The position numbers and the translations under genes were made by a program. From assembly GCA_002310055.1 (NCBI GenBank), contig DBXS01000001.1:38885-55865 (forward strand): a stretch of 16,981 bases of DNA, given 5' to 3'. This DNA is from Clostridiales bacterium UBA1206. Its GTDB lineage: Bacteria; Bacillota; Clostridia; Oscillospirales; CAG-382. Of the stretch, positions 6,999 through 13,959 are shown in pieces. How positions within the stretch are numbered: the first letter of the stretch is position 1; the number at the start of each line of letters is the position of its first letter. The notes under the pieces were generated by a model. It had not been told where the DNA came from. It did no database searches and saw only the letters and a program-made list of their open reading frames with translations.

Positions 6999-7678
6999 TA
7001 GTCCTTAAAAACGCAAAGGCGCGCACGGCGATACGCTTTATTGTGCCGCTGGCGCTGTTCCCCGCCGTGGCGGCGGCTTCGGCGATCGCGGGGGGCAGAG
7101 CGTACGTGGCGGGCGCTTCGGTCTGCGCGCTGCTCGCGGTGCTGGTGTTCCTTGCGGGGTTCGAGCAGAAAAAGATAGGATCGCGCCGGCTGATAATAAC
7201 GACCGTGTTCGTGGCGCTTTCGGTGGCGGGAAGGTTCCTGCCGCTGTTCAAGCCCGTGACCGCGCTTACTATGATCGCCGGTATCTATCTGGGGCGCGAA
7301 TCCGGCTTTGCCGCGGGCGCTTTTTCGGCGCTTATTTCGGATTTCTATTTCGGGTTCGGGCCGTGGACTCCGTTCCAGATGCTGACCTGGGGACTTATCG
7401 GCTATATCGCCGGCGTTTCAGGCGAAAAGCTCAAGAATTCCACGCCGCGCCAGCTCGCGTTCGGAGTTATATCCGGGCTTATGTTTTCGGCGCTTATGGA
7501 CGTGTGGGCGACTCTGGATTTTACCGGCGGCTTTACTGCGCAGACTTATTTCGCCGCGCTGATCAATTCCCTGCCGTTCACCGCGCTGTACGCCGTTTCG
7601 AACGCGGTGTTCATACTGCTCATGTCCCGCCCGTTCGGCGAAAAGCTCACGCGCATAAAGATAAAATACGGAATATAA
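6995..7678 (+). CDS. ECF transporter substrate-binding (S) component, predicted cobalamin/corrinoid
   Basis: A 227-residue integral membrane protein that would bind the vitamin and release it into the cell. The core (about residues 64-212) has six hydrophobic segments and S-component-like features: SVAGRFLPLFKPVTALTMIAGIYLG, with the FGFGPWTPFQMLTWGLIGYIAG stretch at about 119-140 (given in part: GPWTPFQML, 122-130). Two extra hydrophobic helices precede the core (about 13-32 and 36-55). Start and stop overlap as ATGA with the ATPase gene (4 nt), so coupling is tight. The operon riboswitch points to cobalamin, as in CbrT-type systems, but specificity is not readable from the sequence alone. 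Alternatives are alpha-ribazole, DMB or cobinamide. It is the last gene before the terminator. Confidence 0.86.
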   Translation: MIVLKNAKARTAIRFIVPLALFPAVAAASAIAGGRAYVAGASVCALLAVLVFLAGFEQKKIGSRRLIITTVFVALSVAGRFLPLFKPVTALTMIAGIYLGRESGFAAGAFSALISDFYFGFGPWTPFQMLTWGLIGYIAGVSGEKLKNSTPRQLAFGVISGLMFSALMDVWATLDFTGGFTAQTYFAALINSLPFTALYAVSNAVFILLMSRPFGEKLTRIKIKYGI

Positions 7679-7679
7679 A

Positions 7680-7714
7680 AACGCTTTTCCAAAACGGAAA
7701 AGCGTTCTTTTTTT
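7680..7714 (+). terminator. Terminator of the cobalamin operon
   Basis: A perfect 11-bp stem AACGCTTTTCC (7680-7690) with GGAAAAGCGTT (7696-7706), a five-base loop AAAAC, and eight T (7707 is C, T-run 7708-7714). It starts 2 nt after the S-component stop and also lies just past the end of the convergent zinc-ribbon gene, so it may serve both strands. Confidence 0.92.
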
Positions 7715-7720
7715 GCGTTT

Positions 7721-8353
7721 TCAGTAAATGAACATATGCTTTCTTTTGCGGTAGTAGATGTAATTGAGCAGAATGTATACGGCTAAAATGATAAACGCGA
7801 ACACCGGGCTCGAAAACCTTACCTGCACGCCTTCGCCGCCGCTGCTTGTCACATAGTAACTGACCTCAGTGCTGAACAAAGGCAGCCGGAGAATTATCAC
7901 TTCGAGTAACTGGTATATCACGCTGCACGAAGTTGCGGCGACGAGAAACCAAATATAGAACCGCGGCGCGCCTTTTTTCATTTTGAGCAGACAGTAAAGC
8001 GCAAAACCGCCGAGCACGGCGCAGCCGAGCAGCGATATACCGTATATAAGATTGATCGCTTTGACGCCGGGATATTCGGAATAATAAGCCGCGGTGTCGG
8101 GATCCGTGCTGAGCGCCGTAATTATAACGGTCAGGAACGCTGCTATAATCAAAAAGAGTATTTCGACCCACAGCGCGAAAAGCGTAAGGAACTTATGCCA
8201 TTTCATGGGCAGCGCGGGGCCTTTCGCCACGGCGGTCTGCGGCTCTTCCTGCACGGGGGTCTCGGGCTCCGGCTGTTTTTTAACGGAAACGCTGCACACG
8301 GGGCAGATGAGCGAGTTATCGGGGATCTTTTCCCCGCAGTTCGGGCAGATCAT
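7721..8353 (-). CDS. Zinc-ribbon membrane protein of unknown function
   Basis: A 210-residue protein. It opens with a zinc-ribbon CPNC (residues 3-6) and CPVC (17-20), a four-cysteine treble-type knuckle, followed by a Pro/Glu-rich linker (about 26-48). Four transmembrane segments follow, roughly 54-77, 100-122, 131-153 and 183-202, with a basic tail (RKRKH). Many Bacillota encode such zinc-ribbon plus membrane-helix proteins without known function. The ATG at 8353 has a GGAAG about 7 nt upstream. It converges on the cobalamin operon and shares the terminator region. No evidence ties it to B12 transport. The 116-nt upstream gap holds a GC-rich hairpin (8385-8398) and an AT run but no clean promoter. 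Confidence 0.85.
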   Translation of the reverse strand: MICPNCGEKIPDNSLICPVCSVSVKKQPEPETPVQEEPQTAVAKGPALPMKWHKFLTLFALWVEILFLIIAAFLTVIITALSTDPDTAAYYSEYPGVKAINLIYGISLLGCAVLGGFALYCLLKMKKGAPRFYIWFLVAATSCSVIYQLLEVIILRLPLFSTEVSYYVTSSGGEGVQVRFSSPVFAFIILAVYILLNYIYYRKRKHMFIY

Positions 8354-8469
8354 TTTTTACTTCCTTACTTCTTTTCCAAAAACTGCGCGCGGCGCGCGGA
8401 AACGTTCTTTGAATCCATTATATATATATTGTCAAGAGGCAATCCGTTCTTTTTTTGCTTTTTTATTTC

Positions 8470-9510
8470 TCAGTCTTCGCAGACGTAGCCTTTAAGGAGC
8501 TTGAGCGTGTTGAACACGCCGTCCTTGTGCGAACGCTCGTAGCCGTGGCTGGCGTAAACGCCGCTGCCTATGAGCCCGTGGCGGATATCGTAGCCCGCGC
8601 CCAGCGTGGCTTCGACGTCCGACCCGTAATGCGGGTAAACGTCCACCGCGTAATCGGCGTTTTCGCGCTTGGCGGCTTCGATAAGCGCGCCCACGGTGAG
8701 ATAGCTGTAGGGCCCGCCGGAATCCTTTGCGCACACGGAGACCTGCTTTTCGGTGCACTGCAGCCCTTCGCCCACGCAGCCCATATCCACGCTTACGGAT
8801 TCGGTGACTCCTTCTGGCACCGAAGCGGCGCCGCCGTGGCCGACTTCCTCGTAAACGGTAATATGTATGTAAACGTGGCGGTTGAGCGCCGCATATTTAT
8901 CACGCACGTACTTGGCGAACGCGAGAAGTATGCCTACCGAAAGTTTGTCGTCCAAAAAGCGGCTCTTTATATAACCGGAATCGGTGACGCGCGTGCGCGG
9001 ATCGAAGCAGACGATATCGCCCACCTCTACGCCCAGAGCGCGCGTATCCTCGGCGGACTTGACGTCTTCGTCGAGCACGATCTCGGTGGTGTCGAAGCTG
9101 CGCTTGGTATCGCCGTATTCGCCGTTGACGTGCACCGACGCGTTGCAGAGCTGCAGCGTGCCTTCTATGACCTTGCCGCCGCGCGTGTGAACGCGCACGT
9201 TTTCGGTCTCGCCGTTTTCGGCGCGCATCCCGCCCAGCGCGGTGAGCCGCAGACGGCCGTTGGCTTTGATCTCGGCGACCATGGCGCCCAGAGTATCGGT
9301 GTGCGCCTGCAAAAGCAGGCCCTCGCCTTCGCCGCCCAGGTCGACGAAAACGCCGCCTTTTTCGGTGATATAGCTGTGGCATCCCAGCGATTCGAATTCG
9401 GCGTTGACGTACGCCGCCGCCCTGTCGGTGAAACCGGTGGGGCTGTCTATTGCAAGCAGCTCGCACGCTTTCTTGACCGCGTATTCCGCGTAATAGTATT
9501 CCATTTCCAT
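8470..9510 (-). CDS. M42-family metallo-aminopeptidase
   Basis: A 346-residue cytosolic peptidase of the M42 type (glutamyl aminopeptidase/TET-like), which trims peptides and usually forms a dodecamer with two metal ions per site. Motifs in order: QAHTDTLG (69-75) with ligand His70 and catalytic Asp72; SRFLDDKLS (183-191) with bridging Asp187; YEEVGHGG (220-227) with catalytic Glu221 and ligand Glu222; VDMG with Asp242; ASHGYERSH (320-328) with His322. All expected catalytic residues are present and the length is normal. The start at 9510 is favoured by GGAGG (9521-9525), spacing 10 nt; a second in-frame ATG at 9504 is less well spaced. Its own promoter is at 9536-9564. It shows no link to the sporulation genes upstream except position. 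Confidence 0.94.
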   Translation of the reverse strand: MEMEYYYAEYAVKKACELLAIDSPTGFTDRAAAYVNAEFESLGCHSYITEKGGVFVDLGGEGEGLLLQAHTDTLGAMVAEIKANGRLRLTALGGMRAENGETENVRVHTRGGKVIEGTLQLCNASVHVNGEYGDTKRSFDTTEIVLDEDVKSAEDTRALGVEVGDIVCFDPRTRVTDSGYIKSRFLDDKLSVGILLAFAKYVRDKYAALNRHVYIHITVYEEVGHGGAASVPEGVTESVSVDMGCVGEGLQCTEKQVSVCAKDSGGPYSYLTVGALIEAAKRENADYAVDVYPHYGSDVEATLGAGYDIRHGLIGSGVYASHGYERSHKDGVFNTLKLLKGYVCED

Positions 9511-9535
9511 ATCATTTGCGCCTCCGTTTTTTTAG

Positions 9536-9564
9536 ATTATATCACAACGCGCCCGCGTTTGCAA
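9536..9564 (-). promoter_or_regulatory. Sigma-A promoter of the M42 peptidase gene
   Basis: On the minus strand TTGCAA (9564-9559), 17-nt spacer, TATAAT (9541-9536), with TGA directly before as an extended -10. The spacer holds a perfect inverted repeat, AACGCG-CC-CGCGTT on the plus strand (9546-9559). This promoter starts 9 nt after the dpaB stop. Confidence 0.85.
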
Positions 9565-9572
9565 CACAAAAA

Positions 9573-10136
9573 CTATATAAATATGGGCTGTATCTGCTCG
9601 CCGCGCGCGGCGTATTCCGCGGCGGAAAGGACTTTTGAAAAATCGCATACGAGCGAATTTGGCTTTTTGACGGGATCGTCCTGCCGCACGGGTACGAAAA
9701 ACACGTGCTTTTTATCCATGCACACGCCGAAATTTTTTAAATTGGCGCTGAGCGAATCGTTGGAAGCCAAAGCCAGAAGCACGCTTCCGCCGTTCCTCAG
9801 CTGCGCCTTGACCGCCATGGTCACGGGGGTATCGGTTATGCCGCACGCTATTTTGGCGCAGGTGTTCCCCGTGCAGGGGCAGACGGCGACGCAATCGAAT
9901 CCGCCGCCGGTGACGGTCTGTTCGGCGGCGGCGATATCGCATATTATTTCCCTGCCGCACAGCGCGCCGACTTTTCGGGCAAATTCGGCGGCGTCGCCGA
10001 ACCGCGTGGACATATTCTTTACGTTATACGAAAACACGGGATAAACGTCGCTGCCGCCTTCCACCGCTTCGCGCAGCACTTCGTATGCGCGCGCGTGGTT
10101 GCAGAACGAGCCCGTGAATGCGAAACAAAGCTTCAT
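9573..10136 (-). CDS. dpaB: Dipicolinate synthase subunit B
   Basis: A 187-residue flavoprotein-family subunit (SpoVFB). With DpaA it makes dipicolinic acid, the calcium chelate of the spore core, from dihydroxy-tetrahydrodipicolinate in the mother cell. The Rossmann-like start KLCFAFTGSFCNH (2-14), the AVCPCTGNTCAKIACGITDTP segment (84-104, shown partly: CPCTGNTCAK) and VTMAVKAQLR (105-114) are typical. Length matches the family (about 190-200). Start and the dpaA stop overlap as ATGA (4 nt). A longer frame extending upstream into dpaA is not needed. It is followed by the promoter of the M42 gene; no terminator was seen between them. Confidence 0.96.
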   Translation of the reverse strand: MKLCFAFTGSFCNHARAYEVLREAVEGGSDVYPVFSYNVKNMSTRFGDAAEFARKVGALCGREIICDIAAAEQTVTGGGFDCVAVCPCTGNTCAKIACGITDTPVTMAVKAQLRNGGSVLLALASNDSLSANLKNFGVCMDKKHVFFVPVRQDDPVKKPNSLVCDFSKVLSAAEYAARGEQIQPIFI

Positions 10137-11020
10137 AACACGCCTTCTTCCCTTAAGATTGCGCATATCGCGCTCTTGATTATCCTGCCCGCCGTGACCG
10201 GCGCGCATTTTCCCGGCAGCGCCGGCGCCGGGACGACGTTCACGCCCGCGCGTTCGGCTTCCGCCTTGTCGGCGCAGCCGGGCGCGGAAGCGAGCTCTAT
10301 GAGCGGGACGCCGCGCCGCAGTGACCGCAAGTCGCTTTCGGCGAGTATACGCTCGGGGACGGTGTTGAAAACGCAGTCCGCACCCGCGAGCACGGTTTTC
10401 ATATCGCTTATGTCCGCGCTTTCCATATCCAAAGACGAAGCTAGCGCAAGGTCCGCCTTTTTGCGCGCGCACACGCACACGTTCGCGCCAAGCGCTTTTA
10501 GCCGCAGCGCGAGCGCTTTGCCCACCCTGCCGAACCCCAGCACCGCGGCACGCGCGCCGTGCAGCGTGATATCGAGTTCGCGCATCGCTATGGCGATAGC
10601 GCCTTCGGCGGTGGGGACGGCGTTCATTATTTTGAGTTCTTCGCGCTCGTAATAATCAAAAGTTTTGCGGTGGACCTCGTTTATGCGGATATCCGTTTTG
10701 CCGCCGAGCAGCAGCTGATCTTCGGCAAGCAGCGAAAGCACCGATACAAGGTAAACGTCTTTTTCGGCGTACGGCGCGAAAACGCGAAGTCCGTCCTTGC
10801 TCGCCGGAAGCGGCAGCACCACCGCGCACGCGCCGCAGACCGCGTCTTCGGGAGTCTGCGCGCGGGTGAAATTTTCGGAATTCGTCTTGTATTTTTCAAA
10901 GCCGTACACCGCGCATTCGGCGTTTTCTTCGGCGGCGAGCGTCCCCGCCGCAGCGAGGATGCGCGAATCGCCGCCTATGAACGCTAATTTCCTGCTTATG
11001 CCGCTGTTTTCGCTTTTCAT
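10133..11020 (-). CDS. dpaA: Dipicolinate synthase subunit A
   Basis: A 295-residue NAD(P)-binding subunit (SpoVFA) of dipicolinate synthase. An amino-terminal domain (about 10-115; KLAFIGGDSR at 11-20) is followed by the conserved DYYEREELKIMNAVPTAEGA segment (122-141, shown in part: EELKIMNAVPTAEG). Then comes a Rossmann fold with VLGFGRVGKALA (160-171), where Gly162, Gly164 and Gly167 bind the dinucleotide. Length is normal for the family. The ATG at 11020 overlaps the upstream SPOCS/LysM stop by 4 nt, and its own stop overlaps dpaB by 4 nt. The three genes therefore form one translationally coupled sporulation operon. Confidence 0.96.
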   Translation of the reverse strand: MKSENSGISRKLAFIGGDSRILAAAGTLAAEENAECAVYGFEKYKTNSENFTRAQTPEDAVCGACAVVLPLPASKDGLRVFAPYAEKDVYLVSVLSLLAEDQLLLGGKTDIRINEVHRKTFDYYEREELKIMNAVPTAEGAIAIAMRELDITLHGARAAVLGFGRVGKALALRLKALGANVCVCARKKADLALASSLDMESADISDMKTVLAGADCVFNTVPERILAESDLRSLRRGVPLIELASAPGCADKAEAERAGVNVVPAPALPGKCAPVTAGRIIKSAICAILREEGVL

Positions 11021-12531
11021 TTGACCGCCACGAACGCCGCGTCGGGCGTAAGCGTACCGTCGGGCGCGAAAGCGCCGGGGTTATCGGCGACGAGCTTTTC
11101 GGGATCGGTGCGGCAGCATTTGGCGATGCTCCACGCAGTCTCGCCTTCTTCCGGGTAATAGAACCGTATGCCGCACGGCGCTTTGGATACCGTTTCGGAA
11201 ACGTTCGCCGAAACGAGCGCCTCGGTCTCGACCGTGCGGTAAAGTTCGGCGCACAGGCACGCGGGCGATTCGAGCGCGATGACGCCGCCGTCTTTTACGG
11301 AATACGTACTTTCCAGCGGGAAAACGCGCACGCGCATAACGCTGCAGCCGTCTTCGCATTCCACGCTTTCTTCGAATTCGCCGCCGAAACTGCCGCCGGA
11401 AATACCGGTGTCGGTATCGGCTAAATAATCGGCGGTGTAAACGCCTTTGACGATAAGCCTGCCGCCGGAGCATTCGGCGGAGTTCACCGAAAACGCCGCC
11501 GTGATATCGTTCACGCCGCGGATATCGGTCTTTTCGGTATCGAATTCCTTTTGAATGCGGAATTCTTTTTTTATTTCGCCCGCGGCGTCGCGGTAGGCGA
11601 CGCGCTTTGTTTGAGTATCGCAGACCGCCGCGGCGCTGAACGCGTCCGTCGCCACGGTCTCGGAAGTCTTTTCATAGCACACGGCGTTCATCCGCACGGA
11701 ATATTCGAACTTTATCACGCGCATCTCGCCGTATTCGTCGCTTTCGGCGGACGACGAACACGAGGACACGCAGGCGTCGACCGAAAACGTGCTTTCGGGC
11801 GTGATATCGGGGTCTTCGGCGGTGAGCGCCGTTTCGGCGGAAAACGGCACCGTGATGAGCGAGCCGTCTTCGGTCTCGCAAAACGCTTTCAGAAACACCG
11901 GCACGCGCACGGTGAGCCGCCCTTCGCTTGACTCCCATTCGGGAGAAGAAACGTGATAATCGGTAAACAGCACCGCTTCGACGCTTTGGGGGCTGACCGC
12001 GCTGCCGGTCTCTCTGCGCTCTTCGGTAAACAGTCGGCACGGCAGCGAATATACGCGTTCTTCGGTCTTGAAGAACACGTTTTCACCGCCCGACGCGGGG
12101 ATATCGACCGCCGGCTGTTCTTTTACCGAAACGACCGCGACCGAAGTCTCCATCGCCGCGCGTATGACGTAACGCCGCGCGCCGAGCAGCTTGCAGGTGA
12201 GGTAAGTGCAGCGGATATCCGCGAGCGCGTAGTATTCGCCGGCGGGCGAAACGATATCGGTGGATTGAGTGAAATCCGCTTCCGTCTGCGCGTACGCCGG
12301 CCTGCCGCGGAGATCGCTTTCGTAAAGAATGCCGAAGACCACCCTGCTCTTTACGCACAGTTTACCGTTTTCGGTTTCGACGGCGGGCTCGGACGCGTGC
12401 GCGTCTATGCGTATGAGCCGCGAAATATCGGGCTGATCTTCGCTTAAAGCGCCGTCGAGTTCAAGATCTTTGCGGTAGACCGTGCCGGGCGTGATCTCCG
12501 GCAGAAAAATGTTCTTTTTTTCAAGTTCCAT
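11017..12531 (-). CDS. SPOCS (DUF3794) and LysM protein, SipL-like spore morphogenetic protein
   Basis: A 504-residue protein with no signal peptide. It carries about three SPOCS/DUF3794 units (roughly 30-135, 180-290 and 330-435) and a carboxyl LysM domain (about 455-504; FYYPEEGETAWSIAK at 457-471). This is the architecture of clostridial SipL, the SpoIVA partner that replaces SpoVID in coat assembly on the outer forespore membrane. The ATG at 12531 is chosen because GGAG lies 9 nt upstream and the product starts MELEKKNI, as in relatives. The frame also allows ATG 12546 and TTG 12570, both poorly supported. It overlaps dpaA by 4 nt and has a sigma-E-like promoter just upstream. SipL identity itself is inferred; other DUF3794-LysM proteins exist. 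Confidence 0.87.
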   Translation of the reverse strand: MELEKKNIFLPEITPGTVYRKDLELDGALSEDQPDISRLIRIDAHASEPAVETENGKLCVKSRVVFGILYESDLRGRPAYAQTEADFTQSTDIVSPAGEYYALADIRCTYLTCKLLGARRYVIRAAMETSVAVVSVKEQPAVDIPASGGENVFFKTEERVYSLPCRLFTEERRETGSAVSPQSVEAVLFTDYHVSSPEWESSEGRLTVRVPVFLKAFCETEDGSLITVPFSAETALTAEDPDITPESTFSVDACVSSCSSSAESDEYGEMRVIKFEYSVRMNAVCYEKTSETVATDAFSAAAVCDTQTKRVAYRDAAGEIKKEFRIQKEFDTEKTDIRGVNDITAAFSVNSAECSGGRLIVKGVYTADYLADTDTGISGGSFGGEFEESVECEDGCSVMRVRVFPLESTYSVKDGGVIALESPACLCAELYRTVETEALVSANVSETVSKAPCGIRFYYPEEGETAWSIAKCCRTDPEKLVADNPGAFAPDGTLTPDAAFVAVK

Positions 12532-12570
12532 ATCTCGATTCTCCATTCCGTTTGAAAATAGTTCATTCAA

Positions 12571-12597
12571 ACTTTATGAAGCGAGGGACGGAATTAT
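12571..12597 (-). promoter_or_regulatory. Sigma-E-like mother-cell promoter of the sipL-like/dpaA/dpaB operon
   Basis: On the minus strand ATA (12597-12595), a 16-nt spacer and CATAAAGT (12578-12571) match the Bacillus sigma-E pattern ATA, 16-18 nt, CATACAnT with one mismatch. The predicted start near 12564 lies about 33 nt before the ATG at 12531. No sigma-A promoter was seen here. The -35 overlaps the stop of the GHL10 gene. Confidence 0.55.
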
Positions 12598-13889
12598 GAT
12601 AGTTCGCCTTTTATATACGGCTCTATCCCCGCCGTTTCGGCGGCGGAATACGGGTTGGGCTCGCCCGTGAGCGGATCTATAAAATACGAAAGGCAGAAAA
12701 AGCACCAGCCGTCGGCTTTGCCCCATTCGGCGAGATACCGCATACAGCGCGCCAGCACGTCCTTGTGCTCGATCCATTCGCGTTTTCCCTCCGGCGTAGA
12801 CGCCCATTTGTCTTCTTCGTCCTTGCTCCCGGCGACCGCCTTGCCCAGCGACATACCGATATACAGCTTTACTTCGGGATTTTTGATAATTCCCGCCCAT
12901 TTCGCGGCTTCCGCGTCGAACGGGCACACTCCGTGTTCCAGCCCGAAATACAGCTGCGGCAGTATGTAATCCAGATACCCGCGCCGCGAACACCACTCGT
13001 ACACGTCGGCGGAATATTTTTGGACCACCGAGCCCAGGTTCCCCGCGGGAGATACGCCGAACAGAAGACGTTCATCGACCTCTTTGGCGACGCGGTACAA
13101 TCCGCGCACCAGCGCGTTTATGTTGTTTCTTCTGAACCGTTCGAGCGATGTTTCGCCGGAGGCGGCAAAAGTGGCTTTGTCGAACCGTTCTTCCTGAGTG
13201 GGATAAAAATAATCGTCTATGTGCAGTCCGTCGAACGTATGATCAATGAGCGCCTCTTTCGCGCCGTCGAGCACGAGCGCCAGCGCGTCGCCGCGGGCGG
13301 GGTCGAGATACAGACGCCCTTCGAATTCGACGAGCTCGCCCGCTTCGTACATGCGCCGAACGGCAAAACGCGCGTCGATAAGTTTCACCTCTTCGGGCGT
13401 CATAAGGCGCATGGGATTGATCCACGCCTGCACCGAAAGCGAAAGCGCGTGCGCTTCTTCTAAAAAGATATCCACGGGATCGTATTCGAGTTCCCTGCCA
13501 TATCTGCCCGTGACGTAACGCGACGCGGGAAAGAGATCGCTTTTGCAGAAGCTGTCGCCGTTGGGGCGTATCTGCAGAAAGACCGTGTTGAACCCCATAT
13601 CCGAAATATCGCGCACGATCCGCGCCGCGGCGGCGCGGTATTCTTCCATACTTCGCTGGACGCCGCCTTTTTTGTATACGCTTTCCATATCGAACTGCGA
13701 TACCCATATTCCTTTGAGATCGGTATAATTCGTCACTATTCGTTCCTCCTCTTTTTCCGGCTCGCTCACATCGGCGGAAAACTCGCTTTTTGCGTCTTCC
13801 CCGCCGGAAGGAGCGCCGTGTTTTTCCCCGGCGCAGCCGCAAAGCAGCGCCAAAATCATAAAAGCCGCCCTTAAAACCGTTTTTTTCAC
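12594..13889 (-). CDS. GHL10-family (COG1649) glycoside-hydrolase-like lipoprotein
   Basis: A 431-residue predicted lipoprotein. A short signal ends in LLCGC with lipid-modified Cys19; an acidic linker runs to about 50. The GHL10 TIM-barrel-like domain follows: KGIWVSQFDM (59-68), NTVFLQIRPNGDS (101-113), AWINPMRL (155-162), GLHIDDYFYP (221-230; Asp225 and Asp226 are candidate acidic residues) and DYILPQLYFG (307-316). Members are thought to act on cell-wall or other glycans, and substrate here is unknown. The start codon is GTG at 13889, supported by AGGAG about 7 nt upstream. It has a good sigma-A promoter that overlaps the divergent gene. The sporulation operon follows 62 nt downstream. 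Confidence 0.92.
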   Translation of the reverse strand: MKKTVLRAAFMILALLCGCAGEKHGAPSGGEDAKSEFSADVSEPEKEEERIVTNYTDLKGIWVSQFDMESVYKKGGVQRSMEEYRAAAARIVRDISDMGFNTVFLQIRPNGDSFCKSDLFPASRYVTGRYGRELEYDPVDIFLEEAHALSLSVQAWINPMRLMTPEEVKLIDARFAVRRMYEAGELVEFEGRLYLDPARGDALALVLDGAKEALIDHTFDGLHIDDYFYPTQEERFDKATFAASGETSLERFRRNNINALVRGLYRVAKEVDERLLFGVSPAGNLGSVVQKYSADVYEWCSRRGYLDYILPQLYFGLEHGVCPFDAEAAKWAGIIKNPEVKLYIGMSLGKAVAGSKDEEDKWASTPEGKREWIEHKDVLARCMRYLAEWGKADGWCFFCLSYFIDPLTGEPNPYSAAETAGIEPYIKGELS

Positions 13890-13899
13890 ACTTTACTCC

Positions 13900-13928
13900 T
13901 TTACATCGGCGTATTGATGTGTTATACT
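13900..13928 (+). promoter_or_regulatory. Promoter of the secreted helical protein gene (13959)
   Basis: TTTACA (13900-13905), 17-nt spacer, TATACT (13923-13928), with TGT as an extended -10. It interleaves with the opposite-strand promoter at 13931-13959. Confidence 0.75.
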
Positions 13929-13930
13929 TT

Positions 13931-13959
13931 ATTATAAATCAAATCGAGGTGGTTTTCAA
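13931..13959 (-). promoter_or_regulatory. Promoter of the GHL10 lipoprotein gene
   Basis: On the minus strand TTGAAA (13959-13954), 17-nt spacer, TATAAT (13936-13931). The -35 covers the A of the divergent gene's start codon at 13959 and the spacer covers its ribosome-binding site, so the two divergent transcription units cannot be freely separated. Confidence 0.8.

Noticed and set aside
8407..8435. TTGACA (8435-8430) and TATAAT (8422-8417) on the minus strand upstream of the zinc-ribbon gene
   Set aside because: The boxes are only 7 nt apart, so they cannot form one promoter, and no good partner box was found at 16-18 nt for either.
8455..10044. Long plus-strand open frame across the M42 and dpaB genes
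   Set aside because: It lies antisense to two clearly recognised genes and crosses their promoter; GC-rich codon bias creates such shadows.
12550..12572. Inverted repeat GTTTGAA/TTCAAAC between the GHL10 and SPOCS/LysM genes as a terminator
   Set aside because: Weak AT-rich 7-bp stem with no T-run on the transcribed strand; it overlaps the predicted sigma-E-like promoter start region.
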